Of a stretch of DNA of 64,000 bases, positions 51,725 through 61,975 are shown in pieces (positions within the stretch are counted from its first letter, which is position 1; every line of letters begins with the position of its first letter). Source of the stretch: Branchipolynoe longqiensis. Its lineage: Eukaryota; Annelida; Polychaeta; Phyllodocida; Polynoidae. Position numbers and translations under genes: made by a program. The notes under the pieces are model-generated. The model did no database searches. It was not told the origin of the DNA and saw nothing but the letters and a program-made list of their open reading frames with translations. The DNA lies in the NCBI GenBank assembly GCA_030323885.1, contig CM059186.1, forward strand, positions 149,146,407-149,210,406, given 5' to 3'.

Positions 51725-52656
51725 ATAGTAATCACGCAGTAGTGAGCAGGCTTAGCGTGTATTTCACGGCAGGATTAGCGGAGGGGACGTGGAAGAATAA
51801 AAGGGTACAATTTAGGGAATACTTGAGGTTTTGTAAGAACAAAAAGGATGACCCTAAGAAACCCAAACTAAGAACGGTAATGTTGTACTCTTTATACTTA
51901 AACGATAGACTAAAAACTGGAGGGGCTATAAAGAACTATATGAGCGGGGCAAGATCGTGGGTAAGACTATTTCAAGGTAACACGTCGGCATTTGATAGTT
52001 ATGCTGTATCGGTAATTAAATCAGGAATGTGTAAGTTGAAAACCAAATCTGTAAATAGGGCATTCCCATTAAGGATTGAACATATTAAAATAATAGTTGT
52101 AAAATTCAGAAAAATTGATCAGGATGGTTTTGTGTTGATTGCTGCAATACTAATAGGTTATTTATGTTTACTAAGACAGTCTAATTTGTTTTATTCCGAG
52201 GTAACGGGGGATGACGGTCACATGATGCTCGGAGGTGACATCGAGGCACACGACACACACCTGACGATCACGGTTAGGTCCACAAAAACGTCCAGTAGAC
52301 ATGAGGACGTTTACAAAGTTGAATTACCACGGGTGCGAGGATCGCCCCTCTGCCCGGTTCAAGCGTGGAACAAGTACAGCAGGCAGTTCCCAGTGCATAA
52401 GGACGCCCCAGCGTTCGTAATGGCGAACGGGGCTCCACTGACTGCCCGACTCTTCACAAGGTGCATGCACATCGCACTGAAGGCAGCTGGACTCCCATGG
52501 TGGCCGTTGGTCACCGGGCATAGTCTACGTCGAGGGGGGGCACAAGAGTATGCGAGAATGGGGATGCCGCTGGACTGTATAAGAACACTGGGTCGATGGA
52601 AATCCGATAGTGTTTTTAACTATGTTGATAAAAATGTTTTCAGAACGGGATCATAA
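51725..52656 (+). CDS. Tyrosine recombinase of element C (intact domain)
   Basis: Open from 51694 to the TAA at 52654-52656. Numbering from the GTG at 51742, catalytic residues are R145 (LLRQSNL), H260 and R263 (HSLRRGG), W286 (GRW) and Y294 (VFNYVDK), a complete set. The N-terminal core-binding part is RLSVYFTAGLAEGTWKNK. There is no ATG ahead of this conserved part; a splice-acceptor-like TTGGCTTTATCAACTTGCAG ends at 51724, so I place the exon start there. The enzyme would insert circular cDNA without a DDE integrase. Confidence 0.85.
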
Positions 52657-52694
52657 GCTCCCCTGTCCCAAATTGGCTGAGAGCTTATGATCCC
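52647..52694. repeat. Hairpin overlapping the recombinase stop codon, element C
   Basis: Perfect 14-bp arms GGGATCATAAGCTC and GAGCTTATGATCCC around a 20-nt loop; the TAA stop is inside the left arm. Confidence 0.9.
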
Positions 52695-52727
52695 AATAAT
52701 CCACCCTTGGCTGTGAAAAAATGATGC

Positions 52728-53320
52728 ATGTCTAAAAGGTTGGACGCACTTGAACGGGTAGCAGCAGCTGCAGGTGCTCCCGCCCCACCTCCTCCACCCA
52801 CCTCGCCTGTCAGTACCCCGCGTCACCCTCTCCTTCAGCCGTTGGCCCATTCAACGCCAATGCCCGTGTACCCTCATTCCCTGCCCACTGTCTCTCCTGC
52901 TCCTGGCATGACATTTTGGCGATTAAAGGTCTGAAGCAGGATGTATCTACTGAGGCGGTGCATGCGTTGCAGGCAAGGCCGCAGACCTACCACGTGCCGG
53001 ACTATACTCGGCAGGTAGCTCCGCCCCCTATCAATGATAGGCAGCGGCACCACCTGCAGCAGTGGCAGCAGGGGTCCCGATTAACAGTAGAGATGATTTC
53101 TCCAAAGAAGCAGATGGCAAGCCCTGTTATTTGTGGAACTGGGGGAAAGAGTGTGGGTTTGCTGCTTCATACGGTGTGCTCCCGGAGCGTTATCCACACA
53201 TTTGCGCCTGGTGCGCCTATAAATTCAAGAAGCAACTGTTGCACAATGAGCAGGATTGCTTAAAAAAGAGAAGGTTCACTAATAAAAAAGCAGCTGCTGA
53301 TAATTCCGCTACTCTTCCCC
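52728..53320 (+). pseudogene. gag-like ORF of element D
   Basis: MSKRLDALERVAAAAG start, Pro-rich linker, then after two frame changes KGLKQDVSTEAVHALQ and the finger PCYLWNWGKECGF...HICAWC...H....C, the counterpart of the one in element C. Ends at a consensus 5' splice site CCT|GTAAGT (53321); a pyrimidine-rich tract ending CCCTGCACAG (53555) would close a 235-bp intron. Confidence 0.7.
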
Positions 53321-53555
53321 CTGTAAGTGTTGTTCGTTGTACATGTGTTTTGCTGTTGTCATGTACCTGTTTGTTTTCTGGAAAAGCTGTGCGCTCGGAC
53401 CAGCCTTTCCCTGCTATTTCGGCTACCCCAACCCCGCCTGCGGTTACCACCCGTCCCTCGCCTCCCACACGCCAAGCTCCCACATGCGCGCCTTCCCCGC
53501 CCCCCCCCCCCCCTCCTACCCCCTCCCACTGTGTTTTTCCTCTGTCCCTGCACAG

Positions 53556-53948
53556 GTGTGGTGGTTTCAGCGTGTTCCCGTGCTCAGACGTGTCCCGTTG
53601 CTTCTGCGCATGCGCGGATTTCGCATCAACTCGGATCACCCGAGACACTTATTGGCGCATGCGCACATCCTACAATGTCGGGTCGAATAATCGAATACGC
53701 TTCTCCGCGCTCGGGTGAAGAATTTTTTTTTTTTTAATAACCGATAAAAATACAGCAAAATAGGATTTAAAGTATTTTATGATGGCCCAGTTTACCACTC
53801 GCCGTGTTCTATTTGAATTTCTGACGACTCGGATGACCCGAGTCGCCCGGGTAGTGTTAATCGATTACGGCCATCCTTATTAGATTCTGACGCATGCGCA
53901 GAAGCGAGGGACACCTCTGAGCACGGGAACACGCTGAAACCACCACAC
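53556..53948. mobile_element. TIR MITE at the RT 5' boundary of element D
   Basis: Inverted ends of about 50 bp starting GTGTGGTGGTTTCAGCGTG and including CTTCTGCGCATGCG. It abuts the CACAG acceptor of the putative intron. Non-coding. Confidence 0.75.
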
Positions 53949-55631
53949 TGGCTGGTCACTGAACCACGGGTCTGGTCCCACTGTATTGAACACATTTTAA
54001 TTTATGACGTGGTGAGAGCAACTGGTATGCCAAATTATCTACAAGCTAAGATTCTGTTAGTATCGGGACTCGTTATTTCAAAGTGGATGGAACTGTTAGC
54101 CGATTTTCCTGCTACATTGCTAGTGGACCAATAGACTACATCACGGTTCCAGCGGTGCGGTGCATTGTGGGATGCATCAGAGCAAAACATACCCCCCAAA
54201 AGCACATGGCATATGCTAATACACTGGGTGGAGCTATGAAATGTGCTAGTTTCAGATCATCTCAGCTCTTGTTTGAAACATAGAATACCAACTAAAAAAA
54301 AATATATAATAAATTAAGATATTAATCTTTTATCCAGCATTGCATTTATATCAATATAATTAGCACATCTTATGCCATGTGCATTTAGATTTAGAAAGAT
54401 CTAGGCACTCAGACTAGTGTTAGAGCCATAGCCAGAGTACTCAATGCATTGTCAATGGCAGTGAGCAATCTCCATACAGAAAAAGTAAAATATTGATAAA
54501 ACCACACCATCTAGAGACAAACCGATTGGAACACATATAGAAAACATGTTTATCAAAAAGATTATATTAAATTGATATGGTTAAGGTTTTGGATTTCTAT
54601 TAATTTTGAATAAAACTGACGTTTTTTACTGCGCGTATAGGCAAACTGAATGGCCGTACGCCTTTGCTTTGCTCCCAACGCCGTTTTCAACGCATGCGCA
54701 GTCGGAACCGTGATCTGGTTTATTGGAGCTTAGATGGCCGTTGGATTATCCTATGTCCTGACGTCAACACTGAGAAACCATGCGCTGGGTGCAGAAGTGG
54801 ACTTTCATATTATCAAATTTATCACTACTGAATTGTCACATAATGCACTCTTGGGTCCCTTTAAGGGAGCGCCGTTTATGCCGTGGTTTCAGTGTAGTCA
54901 GTCCTATGATGACGCGCCCTAAAAAGAATTCAACGGCGAAGAGAATAGTAATTGATCTCAGTTTCCCTCCAGGGAAAAGTGTAAATTCAGGGATAAGATA
55001 GGGTTTTTATTTGGGTTTGTCGTTTAATTTTACTCTTCCATCAGTCTCGACACTCACTGATAGGCTAATCAAGTTACGCCCAAATGCTTGGCTTTGGGGA
55101 GCGGATTTAGCATAGGCATACAGACAACTGAGGGTTTGTCCGTCGTCTTATCCGTTGCTGGGTATTGCAATTAATGATCAGTTTTATGTAGATCTGGCTC
55201 CCTCCTTTGGGTCCAGAACATCTGCTAGGACGACTAGGGCTCTGGTTTGGCTTCTGAGGAATGAGGGTTTCTTTGCATTGTGTTATCTCAATGACTTTAT
55301 AGGAATTGAGGCAACGCAATCCATGGCCCAGCAGGCTTATCATAAGTTTTTAGAGTTAACAACTGGCTTAGGACTAGCGCTGGCTTTAGATAAGTGTACT
55401 TCCCCGGCAACTATGATAACCTGGCTGGGTTTTACATTTGATTCCATCAATATGACTGTTACTTTGCCGCAAGAAAAAGTCGCAGAAGTTCTGGCTGATT
55501 GTACGCTCTGGGCTACTAAAACAAAGGCTTCGCGTAAACAATTTCAAAGTTTGGCTGGGAGATTACAGCCTTGCGTAATTCACCGTTTCATGGCCTCCAT
55601 ACTTTCAATTCTGATATCCTGCGGGATTTAG
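53949..55631 (+). pseudogene. Reverse transcriptase of element D
   Basis: Collinear with element C: VRATGMPNYLQAKI, then the 54128-54726 insertion, ELSHNALLGPFKGAPF, MTRPKKNSTAKRIVIDLSFP, and CYLNDFIGIEA in place of YLDD. The first catalytic Asp of the YxDD pair is Asn, so this RT is dead even apart from its frameshifts. Continues LALALDKCTSPATMITWLGF. Confidence 0.82.
54128..54726. mobile_element. TIR element with one 205-bp module, inside RT of element D
   Basis: Inverted ends of about 23 bp, CCAATARACYA followed by ATCACGGTTCC. The single module at 54440-54645 (AATGCATTGTCAATGGCAG ... TTCTATTAATTTTGAATAAA) is the same as in 29028-29537 and 46376-47203, which have different ends. Confidence 0.72.
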
Positions 55632-56752
55632 ACTGGTTTGTGAAATTTGCAGTGTCATATAACGGGGTTCAGTTGTTGCCTCGGGCACCTAGACAGGAGT
55701 GGCTCATCGAGTGCGACTCGACGCTTAAAGGGACCAGCTATAGCTCGCTGGGACACTGCGCGTACTCCGACAAATGCTCTCCAAGCACAACCTTGTTTAG
55801 TTTTTATGTTTAATTGAACCAAGTATGTGTGGGGAGAGTAGGGGACCAGGGCTGTGCTAATCTGAACTGCAAAGCCAGTTGGTTGTCTCCAAAATGGCCA
55901 CCCCCATAGACGGCGGCCATTTGCAATGGAAAAGCTGCGCTGTGATTGGCTGAAATTGTGCCGGCAACAGGCTCACACAGTAACAAGAGTTGCTGGTTCC
56001 CAGTATGGGCGGCAATAAATTAAGCCCAAATCTATTCAAAGCTGTCATATTTAACAGAATTACATACTCAAATAATGAAATTTAATTAAATTAACCTTAA
56101 ATTCCAAGCGATATTAACGTAGCAGCTCGATCAGCGTCGAATCGCCGAGTGTAAACAAAACAAATAGCAGTGATTGCCGCAACGTGCGAAAATCCGCGCA
56201 TGCGCAGAAGCCATGACAGGCCGCTGGTGTTTTGGGGAGTTTTCAGTCGCATCAGAATTTCAAATCGAGTTCGTTTGTTTTCCACGCGGCGGATAGCTGG
56301 CGACTTTAAAGCGGGAGGCACGTTCTAAAAAAATTAACTATTATTCAGCAGAATATCCGGCTGTGGTCCTCTTACAGAAATTGTATATAGCTCAGCTAGA
56401 GGCGATAAACTTAGTTCATGCCGTACATTTACTTCTCCCAGATGAGCCGCACAACTTTAAAGTAGTCGTAAACACCGATAATTCTGCCTCGCAGCAGGTG
56501 TTGGAATCTGGGAAAGGGAAGGATCGGTTACTTTGTGCTTGTGCGAGGCAGTTGTGGTTTCTAGCAGCGAAACTGAATTTTGATGTTGAGATTAGGCACG
56601 AGCTGGGGGATACATTGATTTTGGCAGATGCCTTGAGTCATGCTCCGCATGCGCTCTCCAGTAAAAGTAAGGCCGCATGGCTGTGTACATCACTAAAACT
56701 TCCGCCGATCGAAGTGAGCCTTGATTTAAATATACTAGATTTTACACTGTAG
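55605..56752 (+). pseudogene. RNase H of element D, split by an insertion
   Basis: QEWLIECDSTLKG (D) before the insertion at about 55775-56338, then AQLEAINLVHAV (E), VVNTDNSASQQ (D) and LADALSHAP (D). Ends CTGTAG followed by GT, like element C. Confidence 0.8.
55775..56338. mobile_element. Non-coding insertion in RNase H of element D
   Basis: Contains the repeat shared with 7394-7516 (CCATTTGCAATGGAAAAGC) and the dispersed core (AATAATGAAATTTAATTAAA, CGATATTAACGTAGCAGC). Ends are placed where RNase H coding stops and resumes (GACAAAT / TATTATTCAGC); no TIR identified. Confidence 0.6.
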
Positions 56753-56760
56753 GTCTCTCA

Positions 56761-56799
56761 CCTGGAAGATATTTGTATTTTTGCTAAATATCTTCCAGG
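56761..56799. repeat. Perfect hairpin between RNase H and recombinase of element D
   Basis: 14-bp arms CCTGGAAGATATTT and AAATATCTTCCAGG with an 11-nt loop, 9 bp after the RNase H stop. Confidence 0.9.
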
Positions 56800-56833
56800 C
56801 TACTTGTTGATGCACCACTAAAGGCTGCTCAAC

Positions 56834-57214
56834 TTGTACTCAAGCCCATTGGCAGCACATACATGGACTAATAAAGTGGGACACGTCAACCTTTATATTA
56901 GATTTTGTAAATTGTATACGGTGATTGTGCATAACCCTTCGACATATGACTTACTTTCTTTTTTGTTATTCCTTAGTGATCGTCTCAAAGCAGCGGGATC
57001 GATATTAAATTACTTCAGTTCTGTAAAAGGTTGGGTCATGTCGACCTCTCCTGATGTCTCAGCATTTGAAGCTCCTGAGATTAGAACCATGAAGCGCGGC
57101 ATCTGTAAAAACTCTCTCCATATAACAGTAAGGGCTGCACCCATTTCCCCCCCTGATATAAAGGCATTAATCTGTTTTTTATATGACCTTACTCCGCCAC
57201 CCAAGCTTTCTTAA
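56834..57214 (+). pseudogene. Recombinase N-terminal half of element D
   Basis: LAAHTWTNKVGHVNLYIRFC, LSDRLKAAGSILNYFSSVKGW, MKRGICKNSLH; stops after DLTPPPKLS where an LTR-like sequence begins. The catalytic half is lost. Confidence 0.78.
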
Positions 57215-57216
57215 TA

Positions 57217-57516
57217 TGTTACATGACAATGATAAGATAGAGCAATCTCTACGCAGTTACACTGAACTGCGCTAGGTGGTGGCACGCTAGCCACCGGGCA
57301 GGGCCCCGATTGGGCTGCCCTCTACTACGTGTGGCTAGCACACCCCCCACACACCTATAGAGGCGATGTGGGACCTAACGAGTTAGGGGGCGAGTCAGCT
57401 GACTGTTGACGCCACGGAGAGCAGATAGGTTTTGTAATAAACCAGTTGAAGCGTACTGTTACCCAATCTTGGCATTCTTCCATGAGTGCATGGCAGTGTA
57501 GAAGAGCGTGGGCTAT
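57217..57516. repeat. Possible solo LTR
   Basis: TGTTACATGACAATG ... GTGGGCTATCACA, about 300 bp with TG...CA edges, an AATAAA-like TTGTAATAAACC and GC-rich middle. It truncates element D. Flanks are AT-rich (TTAATA / CTAATG) without a clear duplication, and no internal region is attached. Confidence 0.3.
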
Positions 57517-57634
57517 CACACTAATGAGATACTCAATAGAAAACTTGAACAAGTACACCCCTCGTTTGACTTGAACGTGTTTAATCCTGACTTGTGAGTT
57601 TGTGAATAAATTTCTACTTGCCTTTTATTCACAG

Positions 57635-58597
57635 ACCCAAAACACAGAGCAGGGTTTACACGGGTTAATCAACTACTACAAGCTGGCCTTGCAAGGGGCA
57701 CTTGGAAAAATAAACTCTCTCACATGCTATGAATGTGGGTTTCTGTAAAAGTATTAATGTGTTACCCTATCGACCCAACGTCAATAATGTGCTGAGATAT
57801 GTAGCCTTTCTATCTGAACGCTTTAATGCCCCAGGTACTCTTGAGAACTATTTCTCCACAGCTAGACTCTGGATGGCGATGTGTGGGGGCTCTGCCAAGG
57901 CTTTTAATGTGTATGTAGTAACCCTGGCGAGGCGTGGCGTGCACAGCCTTGCACAACATATCGTCGAACAAACACCCCCCAATTTCTGTGAGTATGCTCA
58001 GAAGCATCATTAAGTTCTTCGATAAATGTGGTAAAAATGATAGAGTTATGGTACTAGCTACACTATTAGGATTCTACACTATATTGCGGAAGTCTAACCT
58101 GTTGTCTTCTAATTGCATACACGGCGCCGACCATGTCCTCCTGGGAAAGGACCTCCGCTGTATGAGTAATGCACTATATGTTGAAGTGTGCTGTCACAAG
58201 ACATCGCGGGGTGGAGCGGATGCATACACGATACGCCTCCCGTCCATGGAAGGAGCATGGTACTGTGTTGTATCAGCCTGGAGACGCTACTGCTCCTGTA
58301 CCCAGATCTACCATGATCGCCCAGCTCTGCTGACCGTAGACGGAAGACCTCTTGCCCCGGCCCTGTGTCTCGCGGCCCTTCTCCTAGCACTCACCAACGG
58401 TGGACACCGCAATGCTCAACTGTACACTGTACATAGGCTGCGCCGAGATGGAGCACATGCGTATTCATGCAAATGCCGGGGTGGACCTGCCTGCTCTGTG
58501 AAAGCTGGGCAGATGGTCGCCCTCAGCCATCTATTCCTATGTACCCCGCGATGTTCTTAGGTCAGCACCACTGGCAGTCGCTAAGCACCTTGGCTGA
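57635..58597 (+). pseudogene. Tyrosine recombinase of element E
   Basis: Preceded by a strong acceptor-like ACTTGCCTTTTATTCACAG (ends 57634) and no ATG. Core-binding LLQAGLARGTWKNKL, then FNAPGTLENYFSTARLW; frame changes near 57730 and 57985; ILRKSNLL (Arg), VHRLRRDGA (HxxR intact). A 1-nt slip near 58505 puts the GRW...Y part into another frame that ends TGA at about 58597. Broken, but each catalytic residue is identifiable. Confidence 0.82.
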
Positions 58598-58758
58598 GTG
58601 CCAGTTATGCTGATCTGGTGTAGTGTTCATGAAAGTCTTGAGATCTACTGTACATTGTCACTGGTAAGACCGGACGCTTGTTCCCCAGTTAGGATTGAGT
58701 AATCTTCTGTGTAAATAAATGTAAAATTTTCCACACGCATGAATTTCTGTTTTCAATT
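58593..58758 (+). repeat. Split direct repeat B1 of element E
   Basis: Starts at the recombinase stop (GCTGAGTGCCAGTTATGC) and ends GAATTTCTGTTTTCAATT; matches 59127-59186 joined to 63328-63438 with scattered differences. Confidence 0.85.
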
Positions 58759-58801
58759 GTCCTTGTTAACATAACAAGAATAATTGAAAATAGAAATTCA
58801 T
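58739..58801. repeat. 30-bp hairpin at the B1/A2 junction of element E
   Basis: Arms 58739-58768 and 58772-58801 pair at 27 of 30 positions around a 3-nt loop. The left arm includes the end of B1 (TTTTCAATT), the right arm lies in A2. Confidence 0.88.
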
Positions 58802-59186
58802 CTCGACGTTCTGTATTGTAACTTAGCCTTACTACTTAGTCTTACTCCTACTGGATGTCTTTGATATTGGCGACTTCCAGGGTAACCGTAACCGGCCTAC
58901 AGAGTCACCAGGATAATAAACATCACTCAAATTCCCCAGTTGTTTGCATAGCCATGGCATAACCACAGTTTCCCTACCCTAACTGGATGCCTCCCCATAG
59001 AAACGTAGTCTCCTTTCAGCATCTCACCAGCTCTTAAAGCCAGTTCTCCTCTGCATCTCGGACCAACAAAAGCTAATTTCACCCGCCCACTCACCCTCTT
59101 CTGTCCTATCAATTATTGTGGGTAGAGCTGAGTGGCAGTTATGCTGATCTGGTGTAGGGTTCATGAAAGTCTTGAGATCTACTGTA

Positions 59187-59357
59187 TGTAAAGAACCAAC
59201 GTCTGACAAGTTGACTTCTGGATACTGAATGCTTTATTCACCGTCCAGGGCTCTGAACCACCGGCACAAACTTTCCATGACGTCATCTCATGAACATATT
59301 CCTTTGTTCTCTCTCAATGCCTGGATCCCATTATGCATCTCATTAGCATATATTACA
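59187..59357 (-). repeat. 3' LTR of the nested Gypsy element
   Basis: 171 bp, collinear with the 5' LTR. Confidence 0.9.
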
Positions 59358-59631
59358 TCCCCCCTTCAAAGTATTTCTGAGACATGAAATGTTTCAAAAT
59401 CACCATAGATACCGAGTTTACATGTTTAGCATACATAGCAATAAAACATACAGGCACATCACTTTACACATTGTCCATATTGACACAATATAAATACACA
59501 AAATGAATCTGAAAATAAACAATACTTAAACTAACATGCACATGTGGTTGTGTGTGCTGATAGTTTGCAACTGACTAAGTTATAGGTCTAGCCTGTCTGC
59601 CGGCCTAATCACCCGACCTGACCTAGTAAGA

Positions 59632-60778
59632 TTAGCTGCTCTGTTTACATTTGACTGTGATGCCGGTACACTTTGTGCCTGCCCGGACAGTTTGGGCTGT
59701 CCCCACTTCCGTCGCCCGTATAATCTGCATTCTGTTCCTATATAACATATTTCCTGACTCGTTCAAAATCTGATATTCTCTACCCGACACCCCTGTGTGC
59801 CCCAGAATCACCCCTTTCTTCCACTCTCCTGCATGATTCTTGTACTTTACATTGTCCCCAGCTCTCATAGGCTTGTGCGGCTTACCACACTTCTTATCAT
59901 GGAACCTTTTCTGACCTTGCTGTCGTTTCGCAGTCTGTGCTTTCTTTGGGTTTTACGTTTCGGGTATTAAATTTTCCTCCGCCATTGGCAATCTCCCTCT
60001 CATCCTTTTGCCCATGAGCAGCTGAGCCGGAGATGCGTTCAAGATGGGCAACGGAGTGTTCTGTAATTTAGCAAAGCTAACTGAAAATCTGTCTTCGTCT
60101 CTAAGCATTTTTTTGACATGTTTTTTACAGTTTGTACAAATCTTTCCACTTGGCCGTTACTTCTGGGGTATTGTGGACTCGAATACATGGCTGTAAATCC
60201 ATAATGGTTTGCAAACTCTTTATACTCGTGGCTCTTAAACTGCGGACCATTATCCGAAACCCCCTGGTTTGGAATACCATCCCTCGCAAAGTTATCCTTT
60301 ATAGCCTCGATGACTGTCGCAGACGCCATATCCTTCAACAACATTACCTCAGGATATTTAGTGTAATAATCTACAGTTATCAGGTCATTTTCATGACTTA
60401 TCTCAAATAAATCTGCTCCTGTTTTCTCATAAGGTTGACATACTATCGGGTGGTTCACCAAAGGTTTGTTGTGCAAACTTTTGCGATTATTTTGGCATGT
60501 GTCACATCAAATGACTTTTTCCTCAATTTGTTTTTTATGTTAGGCCAGAACATGCAGTCGCGCGCAAACTGTTTGCCCAAGTGCGTCTTGTGTAACGCTT
60601 CAAGCATTTCACCACGGAGCTTTGGAGGTACCACAACTCGATTAACCTTCATAACTAAATTGTTTTCTACCGTTAGCTCATCTTTGTATGGAATGTACTG
60701 TCTTAGACATGGAGGTGTTTGTATGCGTGTGATGTCCCAGCCACTCTCAATCTGCATTATTAACATGGACATTGACAC
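59632..60778 (-). pseudogene. Integrase of the nested Gypsy element
   Basis: The zinc-binding HHCC part (LHKTHLGKQFARDCMFWPN) is in one frame (60778-60455). The DDE core follows in the next (60476-60039): GADLFEI (D), VSDNGPQFKSH (D), NGQVERFVQ (E), all three acids present. The C-terminal part (59868-59632) is MRAGDNVKYKNHAGEWKKG. This is the domain missing from the truncated copy at 12.5-15.1 kb. Confidence 0.87.
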
Positions 60779-60899
60779 ATCTTTTTATACTCCCGGACAA
60801 TTTTACAATTTTAGTTAACAGACTGGATGATTGTATGTCAACTGCAGTGACGCTGAGTGTGTCGTCAAACAGGTCAGCGTGATCTACATTGGCACTGTG

Positions 60900-61975
60900 C
60901 TTGTGCCAACGTGTCTGCAAAAAACATTAGATAACCCTTAACATGACACAACTTCACGTTGTAATTTTGCAAACGCATTCGCATTCTTTGCATTCATGCC
61001 GACAGCTTATGAATGGGTTTCTGCATTATCGCCACTAATGGTTTGCGGCATCCGAAACATATGGCAAGCATTTCTTTTTCAATAGTGGCATAGCCACATT
61101 GCGCTGAGTCAAGTGCACAAAATGCAAGTGCGATCGGTTTGTCACCCTGCATTAACACAGTTCCTAAACCTGTCTGACAAGCGTCTACCTGAACAACAAT
61201 GGGCTTTTCAACGTCATAGTACGCTACACAGGAGCAGTTTTCAACTTTTCTTTAAGTTTGTCATATGCAGCTTGTTGTTCGCTCTGCCAGTGCCACGCGA
61301 CATCCTTAGCAAAGAGCGTGCCCAGTGGTTTGGCAATCTCGGACATGTTTGGTATGAACTTATGCACATACTCAATCATGCCAAGAAACCTCTGCACACC
61401 TTGTTTATCACGCGGCTCTGGCATGTCTACTATCGCTTGTATTCTGTCTGGATCTGGCTTCACACCTTGCTGGGTAAGTTGATGACCTACATACTTTACT
61501 GTAGTTTTGCATAGCAAAGACTTTGACTCGTTTAATTTGAGATTTACCGACCTAGCTCGGTCTAACACTGCTCTGAGCCTGTCATTGTGCTCTTCCACAG
61601 TTGAGCCAAATACCAAAATGTTGTCCGTGACTATACCGATACCGGGTATATCGCCCATGACGCGGTGCATTTCCTGAATAAAAATGGCACCACCTGTTTT
61701 GATGGCAAAAGGCAGACGGGTGTACCTGTACCGGCCCCATGGAGTGTTAAATGTGCATAACAATGAACTTTCATAGTCCAACTCGATCTGCCAATATCCT
61801 GTCATAGCATATAACACTGAAAATATTTGGCATTAGCCGTCTTAGCTATAATTTCATCAATGGTTCTGGTCGGAAATGGCCCTCTCTTGATAGCTTTGTT
61901 CAACTTAGTCGGATCCAGACAGATTCTTTTTTTTTTTACGATAGTTATAGAATTGACCCATTCAGTGGGTTCATC
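60900..61975 (-). pseudogene. Reverse transcriptase and deleted RNase H of the nested Gypsy element
   Basis: RT frame 61817-61224: AMTGYWQIELDYES, RLPFAIKTGGAIF, GIVTDNILVFG. The catalytic DD pair reads DN here (DD in the copy at 13.4 kb), so RT is dead. RNase H follows in another frame (VVQVDACQTGLG, YATIEKEMLAICFGC) but then jumps to KPLVAIMQ: about 50 nt including the third catalytic Asp are missing relative to 13304-15130. Confidence 0.82.

Larger units (their letters stand above)
47211..52694 (+). mobile_element. DIRS/Ngaro-like retrotransposon C, nearly intact
   Basis: gag, RT-RNase H and tyrosine recombinase follow in order on the plus strand with only two single-base frame breaks (near 48265 and 50720). 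A perfect 14-bp hairpin closes the recombinase ORF at 52647-52694. Outer termini are not resolved. A small hairpin GTTCCTAG-CTAGGAAC lies at 47237-47261 in the leader. No methyltransferase domain is visible, which favours Ngaro over DIRS proper. Confidence 0.82.
52728..57214 (+). mobile_element. DIRS/Ngaro-like retrotransposon D, decayed, with three MITE-type insertions
   Basis: gag (52728-53320), RT (53949-55600), RNase H (55605-56752) and the N-terminal part of the recombinase (56834-57214). Insertions at 53556-53948, 54128-54726 and about 55775-56338 split it. Numerous frameshifts. Same lineage as element C by domain order and finger sequence. Confidence 0.82.
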
